Assembly (NCBI GenBank): GCA_963820185.1
Contig: CAWFYV010000002.1
Coordinates: 124,001 to 188,000 of the forward strand
DNA length: 64,000 bases
Origin: Aquilonibacter sp963820185
Lineage (GTDB): Bacteria > Vulcanimicrobiota > Vulcanimicrobiia > Vulcanimicrobiales > Vulcanimicrobiaceae
Reading direction: 5' to 3'
Part shown: in pieces, positions 36,231-44,012 of the stretch
Numbering within the stretch: position 1 is the first letter of the stretch
How the letters are laid out: every line of letters starts with the position of its first letter
Program-made: the position numbers and the translations under genes
The notes under the pieces: generated by a model
The model's input: the letters and a program-made list of their open reading frames with translations, nothing else
What the model was told of the DNA's origin: nothing
Databases searched by the model: none

Positions 36231-36804
36231 CGACCGCACGCGCCAGCTCGCTAGCCGGCGTTGGAGCGAATCGGAACGGCGCGTGGTCTGGCGTGGCCTC
36301 ACCGGGCGTATGTCGATTGCGATCGAGCCGTTCTTAGGCATGATCTTCATGGCGTTGCTCGCGTGGGGAATCGTCTATCGCTCGCAGCACGTCGCAACCG
36401 AACACGATCTCTACAAGATCGCGTGGATCTTTTGGATCGGCGCTATCGCCTTTGCCGGCTACTTCGTTGCGGTCCTCATCGCGCCGTTCATCGCGTACCT
36501 GCAAACGTACAAGCCGATCTATAAAGTCGACGGCTTCGTGCGCTACCGTCCGCCGGATACGCATTCAGGCGAGGAAGGTCAGGGCTACGTCGCGGCGCTC
36601 TTTGAGGATCGCACGGTCGCGTGCGAGTGGGAATACTTCGGCAAACGCACGCTCGAAGACGCAACGATTGCAGCGATGCTCGAATTTTCGGTCTACGCGG
36701 GAATCCATAAGATCGACGGCCGCAACACGGGACTGCTACCGGACGAGCTACCGCTGCTGGCAATCGGCATCGCCCCCCGCAAAGGCCCACATCCAGAGGA
36801 CTGA
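36211..36804 (+). CDS. Hypothetical two-segment membrane protein
   Basis: A 197-residue protein with two membrane segments (FLGMIFMALLAWGIVY and IFWIGAIAFAGYFVAVLIA) followed by a soluble domain of about 110 residues. No family is recognised. The GTG start lies 20 bases inside the end of the AidB-like gene. A terminator follows, so this ends the operon that starts at ctaA. Confidence 0.68.
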   Translation: MKFRLFDDRTRQLASRRWSESERRVVWRGLTGRMSIAIEPFLGMIFMALLAWGIVYRSQHVATEHDLYKIAWIFWIGAIAFAGYFVAVLIAPFIAYLQTYKPIYKVDGFVRYRPPDTHSGEEGQGYVAALFEDRTVACEWEYFGKRTLEDATIAAMLEFSVYAGIHKIDGRNTGLLPDELPLLAIGIAPRKGPHPED

Positions 36805-36831
36805 TTTAGCCCGGACTCTTCGTCCTAAATC
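36803..36831. terminator. Bidirectional intrinsic terminator
   Basis: Outer stem GATTTAG (36803-36809) / CTAAATC (36825-36831) with an inner GGAC/GTC pairing over a TCTTC loop. It sits between the rightward membrane-protein gene and the leftward oxidase operon, whose last genes end at 36844. No long U run is present, so the strength is uncertain. Confidence 0.6.
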
Positions 36832-36843
36832 ACAACCTCTGGA

Positions 36844-37044
36844 TTACTGCGGCATTTTGCCGAGATCAATGCGCAGCGTGTGATTAGCGGGCCAGACGTG
36901 CTGGTAGCCGGAGAGAAACGCCGAAGTGCCGCCGATCGCAAAGATCATCAGCACGCCGACCACGAGGATCAGTTTTGTTCCCGTGTTGAGACCCTGCGAC
37001 TCTGGAACGTGCGTAAAGTTGATCGTGTCTTGATGCTCGATCAT
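36844..37044 (-). CDS. Tiny one-segment membrane protein of the oxidase operon
   Basis: A 66-residue protein with a soluble N-terminus (MIEHQDTINFTHVPESQG), one membrane helix (LILVVGVLMIFAIGGTSAFL) and a short outer tail. I do not know the family. It ends the ctaC-ctaD-ctaE operon and starts 2 bases after the previous small gene, so it is probably a structural or assembly subunit of the oxidase. The ATG at 37044 is chosen over a longer shadow extension. Confidence 0.65.
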   Translation of the reverse strand: MIEHQDTINFTHVPESQGLNTGTKLILVVGVLMIFAIGGTSAFLSGYQHVWPANHTLRIDLGKMPQ

Positions 37045-37046
37045 GG

Positions 37047-37262
37047 CTATGCCGCCTTCGAGAAGTTGCCGAGCCAGCCCGCGCCGGCCAGAATCGCGAT
37101 TACCGCGCCCAGACACAACAGGCCGAGCATGATTTTGAAGACCTGGTTGTCTATCCCGGGCGTCGCCCAATCATCCTTGAGCGCCTTCGCCGAGACGAGC
37201 GCAACGATGATGCCGCCGATGATAGCAATCGTGCGTTCGAACGTGGGAGCATCTATATGCAT
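37047..37262 (-). CDS. Small two-segment membrane protein, candidate oxidase subunit IV
   Basis: A 71-residue protein with two hydrophobic helices (TIAIIGGIIVALVSAKA and IMLGLLCLGAVIAILAGAGW). Size, topology and position right after subunit III match the small subunit IV of caa3 oxidases in role, though the sequence is not one I can assign. The start is 10 bases after the ctaE stop. Confidence 0.65.
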   Translation of the reverse strand: MHIDAPTFERTIAIIGGIIVALVSAKALKDDWATPGIDNQVFKIMLGLLCLGAVIAILAGAGWLGNFSKAA

Positions 37263-37272
37263 GTCGCCGCCT

Positions 37273-37893
37273 CTAGATTAGGTAGAAGATCGAGAACAAT
37301 ACAACCCAGATGACGTCGACGAAGTGCCAGTACAACGTGCCTGCCTCCAGGCCGAAGAACTTGTCCTTCGTGTAAATACCATGGATCGATTGTAAAAAGA
37401 GAATGATGAGGTAGAGCACACCAACCGAGACGTGGAATCCGTGCATCCCGGTTAGCGTAAAGAACGAGGCGCCGAAGATCCCGCTTCCGGCCCACGTGAC
37501 CTTCTCGTCAAAAATCAGGTGGTTGTATTCGTACGCCTGACCGCCGAGGAAGCCCGCACCGAGCAAAATCGTCGCCAGCATGAAGAACGCGTAGCGATTG
37601 AAGTTGTTATGCTTCCAGCTTTCGAGCGCATAGTGCATCGTCGCACCGGAACCAAACAGCACGACTGAGTTGAGCGATGCAAAGGCAACGTCGAGATGCT
37701 GGATACCCGGCGGCGGCCACCCCTGACCGCTGTTGCGCATGTAGAGATAGGCAAAGATGAACGACGAGAATAGAATGCAGTCGGAGACGAGAAAGAGCAG
37801 AATGCCCTGCAGGCGTAGCGCCCGCGTCTCGATATAGAGCTGATCTGCTCCACCGTGGTCGGTGGCCCCATGCGGCAGTGTCGCGACAGCCAT
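37273..37893 (-). CDS. ctaE: Cytochrome c oxidase subunit III
   Basis: A 206-residue, five-segment subunit III that stabilises the catalytic core. Family blocks are KHNNFNRYAFFMLATILLG-type sequence, GQAYEYNHL, FFTLTGMHGFHVSVGVLYL and the closing WHFVDVIWVVLFSIFYLI. The short five-helix form is usual for bacterial oxidases of this class. The ATG overlaps the TAA of ctaD by one base. Confidence 0.95.
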   Translation of the reverse strand: MAVATLPHGATDHGGADQLYIETRALRLQGILLFLVSDCILFSSFIFAYLYMRNSGQGWPPPGIQHLDVAFASLNSVVLFGSGATMHYALESWKHNNFNRYAFFMLATILLGAGFLGGQAYEYNHLIFDEKVTWAGSGIFGASFFTLTGMHGFHVSVGVLYLIILFLQSIHGIYTKDKFFGLEAGTLYWHFVDVIWVVLFSIFYLI

Positions 37894-39563
37894 TAATGCG
37901 CTCCCGCGTGAACCGGCGAATCGGTTAACTCTTCTTCAAGACCCTTGTACGGCAGCGGCTGTCCGAAGTCGTACGGCAGCCCGTAGACGGTCGGGATGTT
38001 CTTGAAGTTGTAGTAGTGCGGCGGCGAGGGAATCTGCCACTCGAGCGTGCGCGCGCCCCACGGATTCGGGCCGGACTTCTTGCCGTTGCGAATGCTGTAG
38101 AGCACGTTCACGAAGAACAGCAGGATCGAGAAGGTCATGACGTACGACGAGATCGACGACACGTCGTTCCAGAACTGAAACTGCGGATCGTACTCGGGCA
38201 CGCGCCGCGGCATGCCCAGCATCCCAAGCCAGTGCTGCGGCAAGAACGTGCCGTTGAAGCCCAACATGAAGATCCAGAAATGCCACTTCCCGAGCGTCTC
38301 GTTCATGAGGCGACCGGTCATCTTGGGGAAGTAGTAGTACGTGCCGGCGAAAACGCCCATCAGTGAACCGCCGACCAGCACGTAATGGAAGTGCGCGACC
38401 ACGAAATACGTCCCGTGCACGTGCAGATCGAACGGCACCGCGGCAAGGAAGATGCCGGTGATGCCGCCGAGCGTGAAGAGCCCGACAAAGCCGATCGCAA
38501 AGAGCATCGAGGTCGTAAAGTGGATCTTGCCACCCCACAGCGTCGCGGTCCACGAGAAGATCTTCACGCCGGTCGGAATTGCGATCGTGAAGGTAAGGAT
38601 CATGAACGGCAGCTGCAGATACGGTGCAAGACCCGAGGTGAACATGTGATGTGCCCAGACCATGAAGCCCGCCAGTGCAATCGCCATCGACGAGAACGCG
38701 ATCATCTTGTAGCCGAAGATCGGTTTACGCGCGAAGGTCGGCAGAATCTCGGAGATCATGCCAAAGACCGGCAACACCATGATGTACACGGCCGGATGTG
38801 AGTAGAACCAGAACATGTGCTGCCACATGACGGGGCTGCCGCCTTTGGTCGGATCGTAGAACGGCACGCCGAATTGCCGCTCGATGAAGAGCGCGGCGAG
38901 CGCCGCGGCGAGTGCCGTCGTCGCGATCATCAAGAGCGGCGCGGTGGCGAGCTGCGCCCAACAGAAGAGCGGCATGCGTGTGAACGTCATGCCCGGCGCG
39001 CGCATCTGGTACATCGTGACGACGAAGTTAATCCCGGTCAGCGTCGAGCTGACACCGACCAGGAAGATCGCGGCCGCCCACATCGACGTGCCTGGACCCG
39101 CTTGCAGCGACATCGGCGGATACTCGGTCCAGCCGGCGACCGGCGCGCCCATCAAAAACGAGCTGAATAGCATCAGACCGGCGACCGGGAAGATCCAGAA
39201 GCTCAGCATGTTCAGCCACGGGAACGCAACGTCGCGCGCACCGATCTGCAGCGGCATGATCACGTTACCAAAGCCGCCGGTGATCAGCGGGATCATTACC
39301 AGCCACACCATCGCCGAGCCGTGTACCGAATAGACTTCGTTATAGACGTCAGAACTGACGAAGCCGCCGTTCGCGTGGAGCAACTGCGTGCGAATGACCT
39401 CAGCCAGCATACCCGCGAGAATCAAGAACACGAAGCCCGTGATCAAATACTGAATGCCGATGATCTTGTGATCGATCGAGAAGACGTAGCGCCGGATGAA
39501 TCCTTGAGGCTCCGGATGGATGTGGCCGGCGATGCCGCCGGCGTGTTCTGCTGTCGCTGACAT
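37893..39563 (-). CDS. ctaD: Cytochrome c oxidase subunit I, A2 type
   Basis: The 556-residue catalytic subunit that reduces oxygen at a heme a3-CuB centre and pumps protons. Heme a ligands lie in VHGSAMVWL and HFHYVLVGGSLMG, CuB ligands in WFYSHPAVYIMVLPVFG (with the His-Tyr cross-link) and WAHHMFTSG. The K-channel region follows. The YSHPAVY block, without the Glu of HPEVY, marks the A2 subfamily, in which a Tyr-Ser pair replaces that proton gate. This fits the cytochrome-c-bearing subunit II upstream. The start at 39563 is ATG. Confidence 0.97.
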   Translation of the reverse strand: MSATAEHAGGIAGHIHPEPQGFIRRYVFSIDHKIIGIQYLITGFVFLILAGMLAEVIRTQLLHANGGFVSSDVYNEVYSVHGSAMVWLVMIPLITGGFGNVIMPLQIGARDVAFPWLNMLSFWIFPVAGLMLFSSFLMGAPVAGWTEYPPMSLQAGPGTSMWAAAIFLVGVSSTLTGINFVVTMYQMRAPGMTFTRMPLFCWAQLATAPLLMIATTALAAALAALFIERQFGVPFYDPTKGGSPVMWQHMFWFYSHPAVYIMVLPVFGMISEILPTFARKPIFGYKMIAFSSMAIALAGFMVWAHHMFTSGLAPYLQLPFMILTFTIAIPTGVKIFSWTATLWGGKIHFTTSMLFAIGFVGLFTLGGITGIFLAAVPFDLHVHGTYFVVAHFHYVLVGGSLMGVFAGTYYYFPKMTGRLMNETLGKWHFWIFMLGFNGTFLPQHWLGMLGMPRRVPEYDPQFQFWNDVSSISSYVMTFSILLFFVNVLYSIRNGKKSGPNPWGARTLEWQIPSPPHYYNFKNIPTVYGLPYDFGQPLPYKGLEEELTDSPVHAGAH

Positions 39564-39583
39564 GATGTGGTGTTGTCTCCCGG

Positions 39584-40720
39584 TTACTTCATCGAATCTA
39601 GGAATGCGACCAGATCCGCGATGTTCTTATCGGAAAGGCCGTTCGAGGTTGCGTTGGGCATCACGCCCAGCGGACCCGTAAAGCCTTGTTGGAGAATCTT
39701 CGCGGCGCTGGCCGGCGTGGCGGGATCGCCGTCGACGAGGTTCGGATGGCTCGGATCGTGCAGCACGTCTTTGAGTCCCGGACCAACGATCTTCTGCGAG
39801 AACGGCCCGAGCGCGTGACAGGCGCTGCATTTTTGCGCGAAGAGCGCTTGCCCGGCTTTCGCATCGCCGCCCGTAAGCGCCACCGTACCCGAGGTGCTCG
39901 GCAACGCATTGCTCTCGTGCGCGTTGGCGAGCTGCGTCTTGTGGTACCACGTCTGGAAGTCGGCTTGCGAATCGACGACCAGGTACTCGGCCCCCGGGTT
40001 GGGCTTGCCGCCTTCGCCCGGCACGTCCGCGTTCATCAGACCGTGATCGGTACCGCAGAATTCGGTGCAAATGATCGGATAGCGGCCGATCACCGTCGGC
40101 GTAAAGCGAATCGTATTGATGAGGCCCGGGATCATATCAGCCTTGAGCCGGAACGCCGGAACCCAGAACGAGTGGATCACGTCGGACGAGGTGACGTTGA
40201 GCACCACCGGTGTGTTGACCGGAAGGTGCATCTCGCCGGTAACCTCGCCGTTGATCTGCGGATAGCGGAAGGTGAAGTACCACTGATGACCCAGCGATTC
40301 AACGACCAGGCTGCTCGCCTGTTGCGGGAGTTGAATCTGGGCCCAGATCTGGATACTCAGAACCGAGAGCAGCACGACGAACGCCGCCGGGAGCAGTGTC
40401 CACCACAGCTCGAGCGAGTGGTTGTCGTGCACTTGCACGCCGATCGCGTCGGGGCCGTCGCTCGCCTTTGCGCGAAACGCGAGCGAGAAATAGATCAGGT
40501 AACCGGCAACAAAGATGAAGAGCGCGGTGCCGGATCCTGACATGAACCGCAGCAACTTGTCGACCTGTTCGCCGGGTTGCGCCCCGACGATCGGCATGGT
40601 TACGGTGATCGGCGTGACGGTCCAAAAGTAGATACCGATGACCGACAAAAGTGCCAACACCGCGGTAACAGTCCAAAAGCCGCGACCGAGCCCAACGGAC
40701 GCTGGACGATTCTCAACCAA
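39584..40720 (-). CDS. ctaC: Cytochrome c oxidase subunit II with fused cytochrome c domain
   Basis: A 378-residue caa3-type subunit II. Two membrane helices at the N-terminus lead to the cupredoxin domain with the CuA ligands in SSDVIHSFWVPAF and ICTEFCGTDHGLM. A C-terminal cytochrome c domain carries the heme motif CSACH and a distal Met in GVMPNA. Electrons should pass from the fused heme c to CuA and then to subunit I. The start is a TTG at 40720 preceded by GGGAGAGAG. It opens the oxidase operon, 70 bases after nanE. Confidence 0.95.
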   Translation of the reverse strand: MVENRPASVGLGRGFWTVTAVLALLSVIGIYFWTVTPITVTMPIVGAQPGEQVDKLLRFMSGSGTALFIFVAGYLIYFSLAFRAKASDGPDAIGVQVHDNHSLELWWTLLPAAFVVLLSVLSIQIWAQIQLPQQASSLVVESLGHQWYFTFRYPQINGEVTGEMHLPVNTPVVLNVTSSDVIHSFWVPAFRLKADMIPGLINTIRFTPTVIGRYPIICTEFCGTDHGLMNADVPGEGGKPNPGAEYLVVDSQADFQTWYHKTQLANAHESNALPSTSGTVALTGGDAKAGQALFAQKCSACHALGPFSQKIVGPGLKDVLHDPSHPNLVDGDPATPASAAKILQQGFTGPLGVMPNATSNGLSDKNIADLVAFLDSMK

Positions 40721-40755
40721 GGAACTCTCTCCCTAACCTCGCGAGTCTTGTGCCT

Positions 40756-40761
40756 ACTATA
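40756..40761 (-). promoter_or_regulatory. Possible -10 element for the oxidase operon
   Basis: TATAGT on the minus strand in the 70-base gap before ctaC. No good -35 is visible at the usual distance, so this may depend on an activator or be chance. Confidence 0.25.
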
Positions 40762-40790
40762 AACAACCGGAGACGGCACCGGCATCGACT

Positions 40791-41480
40791 TTAATTGGTG
40801 GTACGGGGCCCTTTAGGCGCGCGGGAGGCGAACTCCCCGACGAGCCAGTCCGTATTAGTGATCGCGGTTCCCACAACCACCGCATCGGCGCCCGCATCAA
40901 ACGCGGCCGCAAGCTCCTCCGGCCGGTGGATCCCGCCTTCGCAGACGACGAAAGCGTCGAGCTCGGCAAGCTCCCGCACGAGGGGCAGCGCCGGCAAGGC
41001 CATTCCTCTCGTTTCATCAGTATAGCCGCAAAGCGTGGTCGCGAGGATGTCAGCGCCGGCAGCCATTGCGGCTAGCGCATCGCCCGCGGTCGCGCAGTCG
41101 GCCATCGCCAGCGCACCCGCGGCGTGGATCGCGGCGACGATGGCTTCGACGCTCGAACCGTCGGGGCGCGCTCGCCCGGTTGCATCGAAGGCGACGATCT
41201 CGACGCCGCAGGCCGCGACCTCGCGCACCGCCGCGATCGTCGGCGTGATGTACGGCGCAAAACCGTGATGCTCGGCTTTGATGAGCCCGATCATCGGAAC
41301 CGTAAGTCGTACGCGCGCGGCGCGAAGGTTCGCCATCCCTTGCATGCGCACGCCCACCGCACCGCTCGCTGCGGCCGCGACAGCCATCGCTGCAAGCACC
41401 TCCGGCTCGTCGATCGCCGAGCCGCTCCAGGCCTGGACCGACACGATGAGGCCGCCTTGCAGGCGTTCGAGTGTTTTCAT
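40791..41480 (-). CDS. nanE: N-acylmannosamine-6-phosphate 2-epimerase
   Basis: NanE converts ManNAc-6-phosphate to GlcNAc-6-phosphate in sialic-acid and N-acetylmannosamine breakdown. The 229-residue TIM barrel is the normal size. GGLIVSVQAWSGSA opens it; IGLIKAEHHGFAPYITPT carries the catalytic Lys region, VEIVAFDATGRARPDG follows, and VVCEGGIHRPEELAAAFD and DAVVVGTAITN close the phosphate site. The ATG at 41480 overlaps the kinase stop (ATGA). It ends a four-gene run in which every junction is a 4-base overlap. No NanA lyase is in the window. Confidence 0.93.
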   Translation of the reverse strand: MKTLERLQGGLIVSVQAWSGSAIDEPEVLAAMAVAAAASGAVGVRMQGMANLRAARVRLTVPMIGLIKAEHHGFAPYITPTIAAVREVAACGVEIVAFDATGRARPDGSSVEAIVAAIHAAGALAMADCATAGDALAAMAAGADILATTLCGYTDETRGMALPALPLVRELAELDAFVVCEGGIHRPEELAAAFDAGADAVVVGTAITNTDWLVGEFASRAPKGPRTTN

Positions 41481-42316
41481 GCGCGCCTCGCCAAGATCAA
41501 CGCGCCCTCGCCCGGATCGGTCGACGGTTCCACGATCGCACAATCGGGCAACATCGCACGCGTCTGGACATGCACGCGCTGCGTAAAGCTCGCATTGCGG
41601 AACAGCCCACCGACGAAGGCGATTTCGCACGGACGCTCGAGCACCGCCGACGCCGCGAGCCTTGCAAGTTCGCGCGCGGCGGCCTCGGCAGTCTCTTCCG
41701 ATGTAAGCGCAACTGCTGCAAAGGATGCCAGGCGCTCTCGGCTGATCTCGCCGCTGTAAAACGCTCGCACCAGCACGCGCAGGTTCGCCACGTTAAAATA
41801 CTCGAGCAGCGGCCGCACAAGCGTCGCGTTTTCGGTTGCACGCGCAATAAACGTGCGCGCGATCCAAAACGCGCTGCCTTCATCGCCGAAGAGGTAGCCC
41901 CAACCACCACTCGTGCGCGTGCGTCCGTCGCGCGCGAGGGCATACGCCACCGACCCGGTGCCCGCGATGACAACGACGCCGCTCTCGCCGCGGAAGGCGC
42001 CGGCATGCGCAATCGGTGCATCGTGCATCAGCATGAAATGTTGCGTCGGCATGCGCGGCGCTTGGCCGTAGATCCGGCCCTCGTAGCCGGATACTCCGGC
42101 AACAATCGTCTCGAACTGCGTGGTGGGAGGAAGTTTCGCCGCCGCAAGCGCGCTTTGGAGTGCACCTTCGAGCGCGTCCCGCAGCCGCGTAGACTCGTGT
42201 GTCGCACCGATTTCGTCGGCGGCGCCGGCGGCACCGCGCGCAAGCACGCGCGTTTCGTCGCCGATCACCGCCATCGTCGCAGTTTGCCCGCCATCGATAC
42301 CCGCGTAGAGCATCAT
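41477..42316 (-). CDS. BadF/BadG-type ATPase domain kinase (N-acetylglucosamine-kinase-like)
   Basis: A 279-residue actin-fold kinase. Phosphate-1 is YAGIDGGQTATMAVIG, the second ATP motif is VVVIAGTGSVAYA, then SGGWGYLFGDEGSAFWIAR, typical of GlcNAc kinases of the BadF/BcrA family, and the adenosine motif is in EIAFVGGLFRN. Next to nanE it would most simply phosphorylate ManNAc or GlcNAc at O6 to feed the epimerase. It overlaps both neighbours by 4 bases. Confidence 0.85.
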   Translation of the reverse strand: MMLYAGIDGGQTATMAVIGDETRVLARGAAGAADEIGATHESTRLRDALEGALQSALAAAKLPPTTQFETIVAGVSGYEGRIYGQAPRMPTQHFMLMHDAPIAHAGAFRGESGVVVIAGTGSVAYALARDGRTRTSGGWGYLFGDEGSAFWIARTFIARATENATLVRPLLEYFNVANLRVLVRAFYSGEISRERLASFAAVALTSEETAEAAARELARLAASAVLERPCEIAFVGGLFRNASFTQRVHVQTRAMLPDCAIVEPSTDPGEGALILARRA

Positions 42317-42615
42317 CGCGGCGCCAGCATCGCACGAGCGTACGCATCGGCGGCGTCTTCGCGCGCGCGACGGCTGTGCTGAGCGCGCACTTCGCCGATT
42401 GCCTCGCGATGGTGATAGAGTTCGTGAAAGATGCAGCGTGCAATCAACGCACTGCGCGCACCGTCGTCGAGCGGCTCAACGACGCGGCGGTTGATGCGAA
42501 TCACCGGACCGCGCGGATCGTATTCCGAACGCAACTCGGCACCGCCCCAATCGCCGAGATCGGCATATTCAATGGCGACACCGTACGCTTGCGCAAACTC
42601 GAGCGCGTTCTTCAC
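42313..42615 (-). CDS. Small HExxH zinc-protease-like protein
   Basis: A 100-residue protein with the zincin motif in IFHELYHHREAIG and a second set of acidic residues after it (REDAADAYARAML), which could supply the third ligand as in ImmA/IrrE-type peptidases. It lacks a signal peptide and any DNA-binding domain. Its location between a FAD oxidoreductase and a sugar kinase, with 4-base overlaps on both sides, is unexplained. It may be a maturation or regulatory protease for the cassette, or a metal hydrolase. Confidence 0.72.
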   Translation of the reverse strand: MKNALEFAQAYGVAIEYADLGDWGGAELRSEYDPRGPVIRINRRVVEPLDDGARSALIARCIFHELYHHREAIGEVRAQHSRRAREDAADAYARAMLAPR

Positions 42616-43973
42616 GATGCGCGCCGCAGATCGACGCCGTCGGCGATCAGCGTCGATCGCAGCAGGTCGGTGTCGACGTCTCCCACCGGCACGCCGCGGT
42701 CGTTGGCGAGCGCCGCTGCCGTGCCGGCCGCTTGCCCGAGCGTCATCACCGTCGGCGTCAGGCGCGTCGACGCGAGCGCTTCGTGGGTGGTCGAGATACA
42801 GCGCCCGGCAACAAGCAGCTGTTCGCGGTTGATCGGCACGAGACAGCGATACGGAATCTCGTAGCTCGATCCCGGTGGTGGGCGATGCGTCGTGGTGCCG
42901 CTGCCCGCGGGGTTGTGAATGTCGATCGGATAGGCGCTGCGCGCGATTGCGTCGGGAAACGTGCGCGCCTGCAACACGTCGTCGGCGGTCAAGGTGTAGC
43001 GTCCTTCGATTCGCCGCGATTCACGAATGCCGACTTGCGTGCCGGTCGCGGCGATGCGCGCATTCTCAAACCCCGGCACGCGTTCGCGAAAGAACTGCGC
43101 GAGTTGCATAACTTGCTTGCGCGCCTCGACTTCGGCGCGCGTCAGGTCGACCGGATCGAGCGGATCGATATTTGTGACGCGTGTCATGTTGACCGTCACC
43201 TCGTCGGGATATGGCGAGATGAAGAACGAGACCACTTCGCGCGGAATCTCCACCAGACCATCGGCTTGCGCTTGTTCCCACAATTCGTAGAGACCCGCAA
43301 CGGCGGTGAGCGCGTGCGCGGTACGTTCGTGCGCTTTGAGCGAGGTGCGCATCTGGTCGGCGTGCATGCGCACGTAGGTCGCCGTTTTGTCCAGATCGAC
43401 GTGGCTCAAGCGAAACATCAAGCTCGCCGGCTGCACGCGACCGCGTTCATCACCCTTTTGTGTCGGCACGCCGGCCGACGCGGCGACATATGCATCGGCG
43501 GTCGTGTCGATGACAACACGACCGCGATAGCTGCGTCCACCGCCCACGGTCGCAACACTCGCTCCGACGACGCGCTCGCCCTCGACGTGCGTGCCCAAGA
43601 ACCAGGCGTGCAGCATGAGCTCGACGCCGGCCTCATCCATCATCTCGAAGAGCAGCGCTTTGTGAATCTCGGGATCGAACGGTGTGATCGTCGGCACATA
43701 ATCCGACGAATCAGCGATGTGGCCTGGTGAGCCGCCGCGGCGCATCAAGCGCTCGACGATCTCCTGCGCGATGCCGCCGACGATGCGCTGGGTTCCCGAA
43801 TGAAAGGTCATCCACGGACCGACCATCGCCGCCGTCGCCGTGCCGCCCAGGAAGCCGTATCGCTCGACTAAGAGAGTGCGCGCGCCGTGGCGCGAGGCCG
43901 CCAGTGCTGCCGCACATCCGGCATTGCCGCCGCCGATGACGAGGACGTCATATGCCCCTGCAATACTCACCAC
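42612..43973 (-). CDS. FAD-dependent oxidoreductase (FAD_oxidored family)
   Basis: A 453-residue flavoprotein. The dinucleotide-binding motif is DVLVIGGGNAGCAAALAAS, followed by VERYGFLGGTATAAMVG, the usual second FAD contact of this family, and a closing FAD block LLVAGRCISTTHEALAS with RLTPTVMTLGQAAGTAAAL. Relatives are found beside carbohydrate genes, but their substrates are mostly unknown. I prefer the GTG at 43973 (or 43970) because the Rossmann fold starts 9 residues later. Only 39 bases separate it from the divergent permease. It begins the cassette that ends with nanE. Confidence 0.85.
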   Translation of the reverse strand: MVSIAGAYDVLVIGGGNAGCAAALAASRHGARTLLVERYGFLGGTATAAMVGPWMTFHSGTQRIVGGIAQEIVERLMRRGGSPGHIADSSDYVPTITPFDPEIHKALLFEMMDEAGVELMLHAWFLGTHVEGERVVGASVATVGGGRSYRGRVVIDTTADAYVAASAGVPTQKGDERGRVQPASLMFRLSHVDLDKTATYVRMHADQMRTSLKAHERTAHALTAVAGLYELWEQAQADGLVEIPREVVSFFISPYPDEVTVNMTRVTNIDPLDPVDLTRAEVEARKQVMQLAQFFRERVPGFENARIAATGTQVGIRESRRIEGRYTLTADDVLQARTFPDAIARSAYPIDIHNPAGSGTTTHRPPPGSSYEIPYRCLVPINREQLLVAGRCISTTHEALASTRLTPTVMTLGQAAGTAAALANDRGVPVGDVDTDLLRSTLIADGVDLRRAS

Positions 43974-44012
43974 GCAGGGGTACGCCCGTTGCGACAAGTA
44001 TTCCGCTGCCCA

